Assembly (NCBI GenBank): GCA_938091985.1 | Contig: CALKOE010000213.1 | Location: 1 to 12,263, forward strand | Source of the DNA: an uncultured Acidimicrobiales bacterium | GTDB taxonomy: Bacteria; Actinomycetota; Acidimicrobiia; Acidimicrobiales; Aldehydirespiratoraceae | Direction: 5' to 3' | DNA: 12,263 bases | In this document: positions 7,167 through 12,263 of the stretch, one piece after another | Numbering within the stretch: the first letter of the stretch is position 1 | How the letters are laid out: every line of letters begins with the position of its first letter | Made by a program: the position numbers and the translations under genes | The notes under the pieces: model-generated | Database searches by the model: none | Seen by the model: only the letters and a program-made list of their open reading frames with translations | Told to the model about the DNA's origin: nothing

Positions 7167-8153
7167 ATGCGAAACGTGTACCTCCTCGTCATCGTCGTCG
7201 TGCTGGCCGCGGGGTGTGCCGACACCGACAATGCCGCGCCGGAGTCGGATGTCGCCGCACCCGCGGTGTCCGAGCCGACGGTCCTGGTCGCGTTGTCGCC
7301 GGGTGACCACGAGTTCACCGTCGAATCCGGCGCGGTCGAGCGCAACTATGTCGTGCACGTGCCGCCGGGTCTCGCCGACACCCCGGCGCCGGTGGTGATG
7401 GCGCTCCACGGTGGAGGTGGATCGGCACCCCAGTTCCAGGGTCAGATTGCCCTCGATTCGATTGCTGACCGAGGGGGATTTCTCGCCGTCTACCCCGATG
7501 GCAACGGTCTCACCCGGCTCCACACCTGGAACGCGGGGCCGTACTGCTGCGGGGTGGCGGCCCGAAACGACATCGACGACGTGGGGTTCCTCGCCGACGT
7601 GCTCGTCGACCTCGAGACTCGTCATGCCTACGACCGAGCGTCGGTGCTGGTGGCCGGCCACAGCAATGGGGCGATGATGGCGTCTCGCTTCGCCGCCGAA
7701 CGACCGGAACTGGTGGCCGCCGTGGTGGCGGTCGGTGGGGTCGCCGCGTCCGATCAGGTCCCCGCAGTTCCCCTGCCGATGTTGCAGATCCACAGCGTCG
7801 ACGACCCCCGGGCGCTCTACGAGGGTGGCGAGGGTCCGCCCTTCCCCGGCACCAACTCGACCGTGGTTCACACGGGTGCGATGGAAACGCTCAATGCGTG
7901 GGCAGGCGCCAACGAGTGCAGCGGCGAAGTCATCGAGCGCGAGCCGGTGGTGGCGGCGAGCGGCCACACCGCAACGTGGACGGAGTGGCAGGGCTGCCGC
8001 GAACGGCTCGTGCACTATCGCCTCACTGGTGCGGGCCACGGTTGGCCGGGTGTCAACGGGACCTCAGAAGCAATCATCGGCCCGTCGACCGATGTGATTT
8101 TGGCCTCCGAAGAGGTGTGGTCGTTCGCTCAGGAGATCTTCGCGGCCCGTTAA
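7167..8153 (+). CDS. Secreted lipoprotein esterase, LpqC / PHB depolymerase (CE1-like) family
   Basis: A 328-aa exported alpha/beta hydrolase. Residues 1-17 are a lipoprotein signal: M-R-N, a hydrophobic run (VYLLVIVVVL), then AAGC with Cys17 as the lipidated residue; a low-complexity acidic linker follows. The catalytic domain has the oxyanion-hole segment LHGGGGS, the conserved TWNAGPYCCG, the nucleophile elbow GHSNG with Ser166, the acid in HSVDDP (Asp213 the likely member) and GAGHGWPG with His291. This is the layout of poly(3-hydroxybutyrate) depolymerase / feruloyl esterase-like proteins such as mycobacterial LpqC. It should act outside the membrane on polyester or ester substrates. Start choice: ATG 7167 gives a standard signal peptide; GTG 7164 and ATG 7143 are in frame and possible. 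Its TAA stop is shared in a TTAA palindrome with the convergent tetR gene. Confidence 0.88.
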   Translation: MRNVYLLVIVVVLAAGCADTDNAAPESDVAAPAVSEPTVLVALSPGDHEFTVESGAVERNYVVHVPPGLADTPAPVVMALHGGGGSAPQFQGQIALDSIADRGGFLAVYPDGNGLTRLHTWNAGPYCCGVAARNDIDDVGFLADVLVDLETRHAYDRASVLVAGHSNGAMMASRFAAERPELVAAVVAVGGVAASDQVPAVPLPMLQIHSVDDPRALYEGGEGPPFPGTNSTVVHTGAMETLNAWAGANECSGEVIEREPVVAASGHTATWTEWQGCRERLVHYRLTGAGHGWPGVNGTSEAIIGPSTDVILASEEVWSFAQEIFAAR

Positions 8154-8782
8154 GGCACGTGGCGGTCGACCACGGCTCGCACGGTCGACTCGAACAGGGC
8201 AGCGAGGTCGATCGGTTCGGTGAGGGCGGCGACAGTGGCGGGGTCGACTCCGGTATTGACCTCGGCCCAGAGCGCGGGGCCGCGGCGTTCTTCGGGAATC
8301 GAGGACTCGTCGCGCAGGGCGCGGAGCAGGAAACCGCCCACGGTGGAGAGGATCGAACGCATGGCGTCGGCCGCCTCGGTCCCGCGAAGGCCGGCGGCTT
8401 CGAGCTCGCGAACCAGCGCGAGCTCGAGCGGGTGTTCGAGCATCGCGGTGGTGCCGGTCTGATGCGCCAACGATGTGATCGCCCGATTCTCGATGGCGCT
8501 GTCCCACACGTGTCGGGCGGCCGACATCACGCGTTCGCGGGCGGTGTTGCCCTCGATCGGTCGAGCGGCCTGGCGTTCGGATTGTTGGCGGATGATCTCG
8601 GTGATGAGTTCGTCGCGGCTACCGACGTGCCAGTAGATCGTGGTGGTGGTGACGTCGAGTTCGGTGGCCAGCCGTCGCATCGTGAGTGCGGCTGGTCCTT
8701 CCTTTTCCACCAACGCGAGCGCGACCTCGACCATGTCGGCTCGATCGAGTCCGGCGCGGCGGCCAGTGGTGGAGTTGCTCAC
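8150..8782 (-). CDS. TetR family transcriptional regulator
   Basis: A 210-aa TetR-type repressor. The N-terminal DNA-binding domain runs from about residue 12 to 60. The helix-turn-helix is LTMRRLATELDVTTTTIYWHV (33-53), followed by SRDELITEI, the classic TetR signature. The C-terminal all-helical portion (about 70-205) is the ligand-binding and dimerisation domain; its sequence ('AEVNTGVDPATVAALTEP' and surrounding) resembles the TetR_C-like class but does not indicate the ligand. It begins with GTG (8780-8782). No Shine-Dalgarno is present, but a sigma-70-like promoter ends 8 bases upstream, so the mRNA is probably leaderless. The gene is divergent from the amidohydrolase (76 bases), and a palindrome in the gap is the likely operator, so autorepression is expected and control of the amidohydrolase is plausible. 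Confidence 0.93.
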   Translation of the reverse strand: MSNSTTGRRAGLDRADMVEVALALVEKEGPAALTMRRLATELDVTTTTIYWHVGSRDELITEIIRQQSERQAARPIEGNTARERVMSAARHVWDSAIENRAITSLAHQTGTTAMLEHPLELALVRELEAAGLRGTEAADAMRSILSTVGGFLLRALRDESSIPEERRGPALWAEVNTGVDPATVAALTEPIDLAALFESTVRAVVDRHVP

Positions 8783-8789
8783 GAGAGCC

Positions 8790-8810
8790 GACTATGACAG
8801 TGTTCTAGTC
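8790..8810. promoter_or_regulatory. Candidate TetR operator, 21-bp palindrome
   Basis: An imperfect inverted repeat, GACTATGACA-G-TGTTCTAGTC on the + strand: two 10-base arms around one central base, with 8 of 10 arm positions matching. It sits in the 76-base gap between tetR and the amidohydrolase and overlaps the -10 and spacer of the tetR promoter, the standard place for a TetR autorepression operator. The half site TAGAACA is similar to operators of several actinobacterial TetR regulators, but the centre differs from the KstR consensus. Confidence 0.55.
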
Positions 8811-8819
8811 CGGACGCAA
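8791..8819 (-). promoter_or_regulatory. Candidate tetR promoter
   Basis: On the minus strand a TTGCGT (-35) is followed after 17 bases by CATAGT (-10, four of six consensus positions). The GTG start of tetR comes 8 bases later, so transcription would begin at or within a base or two of the start codon. The predicted operator covers the -10 and most of the spacer. Confidence 0.4.
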
Positions 8820-8822
8820 CAC

Positions 8823-8837
8823 CCCGCCCGCGGCGGG
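8823..8837 (+). promoter_or_regulatory. GC-rich inverted repeat in the amidohydrolase leader
   Basis: CCCGCC-CGC-GGCGGG is a perfect 6-bp inverted repeat with a 3-base loop, ending 8 bases before the AAGGA ribosome site of the amidohydrolase gene. In the mRNA it could form a stable small hairpin next to the ribosome binding site; it may instead be a protein site or chance in GC-rich DNA. Confidence 0.3.
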
Positions 8838-8845
8838 TCGACGAC

Positions 8846-8850
8846 AAGGA
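8846..8850 (+). promoter_or_regulatory. Ribosome binding site of the amidohydrolase gene
   Basis: AAGGA, 8 bases before the ATG at 8859. It fixes this start against the much longer open frame that runs back to 8640 across the tetR gene on the other strand. Confidence 0.65.
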
Positions 8851-8858
8851 TCACGCCC

Positions 8859-10148
8859 ATGCCGAACCCGCTCGAAGGCATTGACCAGAGCAACAACCCC
8901 TACATCGTCGTGTCGTCCGACACGCATGCCGGACTGTTCGTCGAGGACTACCGGGAGTACCTGGACTCCGCGGTACACACCGAGTTCGACGAGTGGCTCG
9001 CGACTCGCCATGAGCATCGCGCCATGGTCGAGGAGATGAACGGCGAATACGTCGAGCAGTGGGAACGCGAGAACGAGATCGGCCTCAAGGGCGCGTACGA
9101 CCCGGCCATTCGCGACAAGACGCTCGATGCCGACGGCGTTGCCGGTGAGATCATCTTCGCCGACGGCGACGCAGTGACCGGCATGGAATCGCCGCCGTTC
9201 GGCGCCGGTCTCTCCGCCGGTGGAATCACCGACCCGAAGCTTGCTTGGGCCGGTGCCCGCGCCCACAACCGCTGGCTCGAGGAGTTCTGCGCCACGAACC
9301 CGCCCCGCCGTGCCGGTGTGGCCCTCGTCCCGATCACCCACGGCGTCGACGAAGCGGTCAAGGAGATCGAGGCGTTGGCCGGCAAGCCCGGCATCAAAGG
9401 GATCATGATCCCGACGATGTGGCACGACAATCCGTCGTATGGCGCCGATCACTACGACCCGGTCTGGGCTGCCTGCGCCGAAGCCGGGCTCGTCGTTCAC
9501 ACCCACTCAGGTGAGGCCGACACCCCGGCGTACAACGAGAACATGGCCCAGTACATGCTCGAGGTCGCTTTCTGGACCCATCGCCCGCTGTGGCAACTCC
9601 TGCTCTCGGGCAAGTTCGACAAGTTCCCCAACCTGAAATATGCCCCCGTCGAGTGTGGCTCGTGGTGGCTGGGCGACCTCTTGTTCAAGACCGACTCGGT
9701 CTTCGGTGGCAAGAACTGGAAGGTCAAGAAGATGGCCTCCCGCACCAAGGGGCTCATCCAGCGGCTGCCGTCGGAATACATCGGCACCAACGTGTTCGTC
9801 GGCGCGTCGACCATGAGCAAGGTCGAGCTGCGCCGTCGCTATGTCAACGGCGTCGACGCCCTGATGTGGGGCACCGACTACCCGCACCCCGAGGGTTCGT
9901 GGCCCAACACGGTCGAGCGGCTCCAGACCGACTTCCAGCAGATCCCGGTCGAGGAGACCCGTCTGCTGCTCGGCCTCAACGCGGTGCGTTGCTACGACCT
10001 CGACCTCGATGGCCTCACCAAGATCGCCGCCGACATCGGCCCCACACCGGAGAGCCTCAACCAGGACATCTCCGTGCGCACCCCAGAGAACGCGATCCGC
10101 GAAGCCCGCTTCTGGTTCGACGACTACAACATCGACTGGCCCGAGTAG
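8859..10148 (+). CDS. Amidohydrolase family protein (ACMSD-like metal-dependent TIM barrel)
   Basis: A 429-aa protein of the amidohydrolase-2 group, whose members are metal-dependent TIM-barrel hydrolases or non-oxidative decarboxylases such as ACMSD. Visible pattern: SSDTHAG near the start with Asp21 and His23 as the first-strand metal site, a mid-barrel VVHTHSG with His214/His216, and WGTDYPHPEG with Asp340, the late-strand acid found in this family. Long insertions ('NKYVEQWERENEIGLKGAYDP'-like region around residues 60-85) and a C-terminal extension are usual for the actinobacterial subgroup with unknown substrates, often found beside steroid or terpenoid degradation genes. No signal peptide, so cytosolic. 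It is divergent from a TetR gene whose likely operator lies in the shared gap, so it is a candidate target of that regulator. The stop is directly followed by copy 2 of the repeat element. Confidence 0.9.
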   Translation: MPNPLEGIDQSNNPYIVVSSDTHAGLFVEDYREYLDSAVHTEFDEWLATRHEHRAMVEEMNGEYVEQWERENEIGLKGAYDPAIRDKTLDADGVAGEIIFADGDAVTGMESPPFGAGLSAGGITDPKLAWAGARAHNRWLEEFCATNPPRRAGVALVPITHGVDEAVKEIEALAGKPGIKGIMIPTMWHDNPSYGADHYDPVWAACAEAGLVVHTHSGEADTPAYNENMAQYMLEVAFWTHRPLWQLLLSGKFDKFPNLKYAPVECGSWWLGDLLFKTDSVFGGKNWKVKKMASRTKGLIQRLPSEYIGTNVFVGASTMSKVELRRRYVNGVDALMWGTDYPHPEGSWPNTVERLQTDFQQIPVEETRLLLGLNAVRCYDLDLDGLTKIAADIGPTPESLNQDISVRTPENAIREARFWFDDYNIDWPE

Positions 10149-10180
10149 CCCGCTACAACTGGTGTCTGACCCCCGCTACA
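10149..10180 (+). repeat. Stop-abutting palindromic repeat element, copy 2
   Basis: A 32-base element reading CCCGCTACA, ACT, then GGTGTCTGACCCCCGCTACA. The last 20 bases match 18 of 20 with copy 1 (4157-4176), and the first nine match 8 of 9. As in copy 1 it starts at the first base after a + strand stop codon (TAG, 10146-10148), here that of the amidohydrolase. Internally CCCGCTACA occurs twice, 23 bases apart. The core palindrome is less perfect than in copy 1 (ACCCC instead of ACACC in the right arm). Confidence 0.6.
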
Positions 10181-10245
10181 TCTCGAACGCTTCGATTCGC
10201 GTCGGCGTACCAGGGATCTGCTGACGGGGCACTAAACCGATCTGC

Positions 10246-10271
10246 GGAGGAAAGCGTTCATGACGCGATGA
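10246..10271 (+). promoter_or_regulatory. Shine-Dalgarno plus three-codon minicistron (MTR) before the sigma gene
   Basis: A strong GGAGG (10246-10250) lies 9 bases before an ATG at 10260. That ATG opens only ATG-ACG-CGA-TGA, a start-stop tripeptide frame whose stop overlaps the sigma gene's ATG as ATGA (10268-10271). The sigma ATG itself is 17 bases from the GGAGG, too far for ordinary initiation. Ribosomes may load at the minicistron and re-initiate. The simpler alternative is that the GGAGG serves the sigma ATG through a relaxed spacing. Confidence 0.4.
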
Positions 10272-10762
10272 ATCCCGCGGATCCGGCGCAGTTCTGTGAA
10301 GACGTCCGAGGACGCCTTGTCGCCGCGCTCGTGCTCTACACGGGCGACCGTCACGTCGCTGAGGAACTGGCGCAGGAGGCGTTGGCCCGGGCCTGGGAAC
10401 GTTGGGACACGGTCGGCGCGATGTCGTCTCCCGAAGGCTGGACGTTTCGCACCGCTCGCAACCTCGCCGTGTCGCGTTGGCGGCGGCGTGGCATCGAGCG
10501 TCGTGCTCGGGGGCGAACTGTGCCCGTGGTGGTCGATCCCGCCGAGGGCATCGCCATCCGCGATGCCGTCGCCGGGTTGCCGGAGCGCCAGCGAGCCACC
10601 ATCGTGGCTCGCTTCTATCTCGGGCTTTCGGTGGCCGAAACGGCCGAGCACCTGGGTTGCGCCGAGGGCACCGTGAAGGCGGCCACCAGCCAGGCGCTGG
10701 ATCGGCTGCGCTCGCAGGGATTCGTCGACTCGCTGATCGCCGACGGAAGACCCGGAGCATGA
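10268..10762 (+). CDS. ECF-type RNA polymerase sigma factor (sigma-70 family)
   Basis: A 164-aa two-domain sigma factor. Region 2 spans about residues 12-75: 'GDRHVAEELAQEALARAWERW' (26-46) is the core-binding 2.1/2.2 segment, and 'PEGWTFRTARNLAVSRWRRRG' (55-75) the -10-reading 2.3/2.4 segment. A short basic-acidic linker (76-100) follows. Region 4 (about 101-150) has LPERQR, then the helix-turn-helix LGLSVAETAEHLGCAEGTVKA (118-138) for -35 recognition. It resembles the small SigE-like sigma factors of actinomycetes. There is no SnoaL-type C-terminal extension, so it is not ECF41-like. The next gene overlaps its stop by ATGA and encodes a membrane protein likely to control it. The start is ATG 10268; no other start codon occurs in frame in the preceding 60 bases. 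Confidence 0.9.
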   Translation: MNPADPAQFCEDVRGRLVAALVLYTGDRHVAEELAQEALARAWERWDTVGAMSSPEGWTFRTARNLAVSRWRRRGIERRARGRTVPVVVDPAEGIAIRDAVAGLPERQRATIVARFYLGLSVAETAEHLGCAEGTVKAATSQALDRLRSQGFVDSLIADGRPGA

Positions 10763-12263
10763 ATGACTTCAACGAGCAACTGGCCGCATCGGTCGACGCG
10801 ACTGCGAGCTTTGACTCGACCGCGGTTGCCGAGCGGGTGACGCGTCGGCGACGGACAAGGCGAGCGGCCTTCGTCGCAGCCGGCTGCTTCGTGGTGGCCG
10901 TGAGTGTCGGGTCGGCGCTGGTGATTGCCGACGGAGACGATGAACCCGATCTCGAGGCGGTCGACGACCCGCCGACGACGGTTCCCGCCGACACTCCGGC
11001 CGACCTGGCGCCCGCGACCGAAGACCCAGTGGGTGCCGATGGTGTGACCGGCCAGCTGAGCGACTTCCACGTCGAGACCAACGACACGTACGGATTCGTC
11101 GAGTGCGGCGCCGATGGCGAACCCGGCCCGCCCGACGATGCCCGGGCGGTTGAGCTCGACGCCGTGATCGACGCGCTGCGCACGGGTGGTCTGCACGAGC
11201 AGCCGTTTGTGGTGAGCTCAGGTGGGCCCCAGTCGATCTGGGGTGTGCCGTCGATCGGACTGTCGTCGCGGTACGAGCCGACGCTGGCCTGGCTGGCCGA
11301 GCGAGCCGATGCGGCTGAGGTGTGTGTGGAGTTCCCCGAGTTCGGCGTGCGAAACCTGCCCCCGGAGCTGGCCCCTGTAGCGGTGACGGAGGGCTTCACG
11401 GTCACCGCCGATGGATGTGAACCGAAGGGCGAGTGGGTCGAGCCGTTCCTGCGTCTGGTCGACGGTCGAGCCGAACTCGGCATTGCCATCGGTCGCGGTC
11501 AGCAGAACTTCACCGACGACTGTCCCTTCCCCACAACCCACCTCTTCCAAGTCAGGACGACGGGTGACTATGAGGCCGTTGTCGCGACCTCCCCAGGCAC
11601 GCTCGTTTTCGACGCCGCCGAGCCGGGTGAGTTGGTCGACTTAACCTTCGACCTCGTCAACACGTCGTCGTTGTCGATCGGTGACGACCTCATCGCGCAA
11701 CACGCGGATGACTCCACGGTGCAGTTCCAGGTGTCCGACATCTTCAGCGGTTCTCCGGTGGCCGGCACCGTCGGCGAGGTGGCCACCGACCAGTGGCCCG
11801 TCACCGGCAGCGGGACGATCGCGATTCCCGAAGGCGTCCCCGCGGGGACGTACTTCGTGCGCCTGATCGATGCCCCCGAACTCAACGGCACGCTCGAAGT
11901 CGTGGGTGCGTCTGCCTGCCTCCCTCCCTCTGATGGGCCGCAAACCGGATGGGTTCTTCCTGATCTCGATGGTGGCTGTGTCGTTGACGTCGCCGACTGG
12001 ACGACCGGAGCCGAACTCATTGCCATGGGCGATAGCTATCGTCCTCTCCTCGATGCAGCGGGGGATCCGGTGTCGGTGCCCGTCGACGGGGCGATGTCGT
12101 TCGCCTGCGACCACGAGTGGGGCCTCGTGATGCGGTATCGCGACGCCGACAGCGACGGCAACGCTTCGCCAGAAGAGTTCGACCACCTCGTGGTCATCAA
12201 TGATGTCGGTGCCTGGAGTCCGAGTGTGGCCGATGTGTTGGGGGAGACGCCCCTGCCCGAGCG
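10759..12263 (+). CDS. Membrane-anchored partner of the sigma factor, large ectodomain (3' partial)
   Basis: An open frame of at least 501 codons that runs off the window. It begins at ATG 10759, overlapping the sigma stop (ATGA). Architecture: a short cytosolic tail (1-28), a basic stretch of Arg/Thr/Lys-like residues (about 29-35), one membrane helix (about 36-57), an acidic Pro/Thr-rich linker (58-95), then a large extracytoplasmic region. The tail is like that of small anti-sigma factors, but no zinc HxxxCxxC motif is present. The ectodomain has at least seven cysteines (116, 189, 220, 255, 387, 407, 450), suggesting disulfides, and near the right edge an EF-hand-like loop, DADSDGNASPEE (462-473). 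I do not recognise the ectodomain fold. The position and coupling suggest an anti-sigma or sensor protein; a sigma-regulated surface protein is the alternative. A TTA leucine codon, rare in such DNA, occurs at 11641-11643. Confidence 0.82.
   Translation, partial: MNDFNEQLAASVDATASFDSTAVAERVTRRRRTRRAAFVAAGCFVVAVSVGSALVIADGDDEPDLEAVDDPPTTVPADTPADLAPATEDPVGADGVTGQLSDFHVETNDTYGFVECGADGEPGPPDDARAVELDAVIDALRTGGLHEQPFVVSSGGPQSIWGVPSIGLSSRYEPTLAWLAERADAAEVCVEFPEFGVRNLPPELAPVAVTEGFTVTADGCEPKGEWVEPFLRLVDGRAELGIAIGRGQQNFTDDCPFPTTHLFQVRTTGDYEAVVATSPGTLVFDAAEPGELVDLTFDLVNTSSLSIGDDLIAQHADDSTVQFQVSDIFSGSPVAGTVGEVATDQWPVTGSGTIAIPEGVPAGTYFVRLIDAPELNGTLEVVGASACLPPSDGPQTGWVLPDLDGGCVVDVADWTTGAELIAMGDSYRPLLDAAGDPVSVPVDGAMSFACDHEWGLVMRYRDADSDGNASPEEFDHLVVINDVGAWSPSVADVLGETPLPE

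Noticed and set aside
8640..8858. Upstream extension of the amidohydrolase frame
   Set aside because: It crosses the tetR gene on the other strand and is Ser/Ala/Arg-rich. A proper AAGGA ribosome site precedes ATG 8859.
10183..10195. Small inverted repeat TCGAA-CGC-TTCGA as a terminator
   Set aside because: It is a five-base stem with a three-base loop and no T-run after it. It could be chance, or an operator for the sigma gene, but nothing supports either.
10176..11489. Open frame of 437 codons on the minus strand
   Set aside because: It is antisense to the sigma factor and its membrane partner. The product is low-complexity Ser/Arg/Thr/Pro, typical of a shadow frame, while the + strand gives sigma regions 2 and 4.
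1..12263. Search for tRNA, rRNA, CRISPR arrays, transposases, integrases and attachment sites
   Set aside because: None was seen by eye. Coding sequence fills nearly all of the window, and no spaced repeats or recombinase motifs were found.

Overview
The window is high-GC DNA with dense gene packing, frequent 1-4 base overlaps, some GTG starts and at least two promoter-like elements sitting almost on the start codon. This fits an actinomycete. The gene mix (heterodimeric exporter, SnoaL-like protein, Baeyer-Villiger-type monooxygenase, stand-alone YjeF_N protein, acetoacetate-decarboxylase-like protein, ACMSD-like amidohydrolase, ECF sigma factor with an acidic single-pass membrane partner) looks most like an uncultured or marine/freshwater Acidimicrobiia (Ilumatobacter-like). 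That placement is an inference from overall resemblance, not from a search.

Layout. 1-3632 (+): two overlapping ABC exporter half-transporters, the first cut by the left window edge, followed at 3669-4145 by a small SnoaL/NTF2-like protein. 4172-5644 (-): an FAD monooxygenase carrying the Baeyer-Villiger fingerprint. It is divergent from a stand-alone NAD(P)H-hydrate epimerase-like protein (5696-6355, +). 6352-7116 (-): an acetoacetate-decarboxylase-family protein, divergent from a lipoprotein esterase of the LpqC/PHB-depolymerase type (7167-8153, +). 8150-8782 (-): a TetR regulator, divergent from an amidohydrolase (8859-10148, +), with a 21-bp palindrome lying between the two inside a recognisable tetR promoter. 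10268-10762 (+): an ECF-type sigma factor, coupled by ATGA to a large membrane-anchored protein that runs off the right edge (10759 to beyond 12263). No stretch longer than about 120 bases lacks a gene. No tRNA, rRNA, CRISPR, transposase or integrase was seen.

How the genes work together. The two ABC subunits should form one heterodimeric exporter: their non-canonical ATPase residues fall in the same composite nucleotide site. The TetR protein probably represses itself and possibly the amidohydrolase. The sigma factor and its membrane partner look like a signalling pair in which the partner lacks the classical zinc anti-sigma motif and instead has a large Cys-containing ectodomain with an EF-hand-like loop. 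The esterase, decarboxylase-like protein and monooxygenase could in principle form a route through polyester, ketone and ester, but they are not one operon and this is speculative.

The most unusual item is a 31-32 base element found twice (4146-4176 and 10149-10180). In each case it begins at the first base after the stop codon of a + strand gene. It consists of two CCCGCYACA direct repeats flanking a GGTGTC-centred palindromic core.
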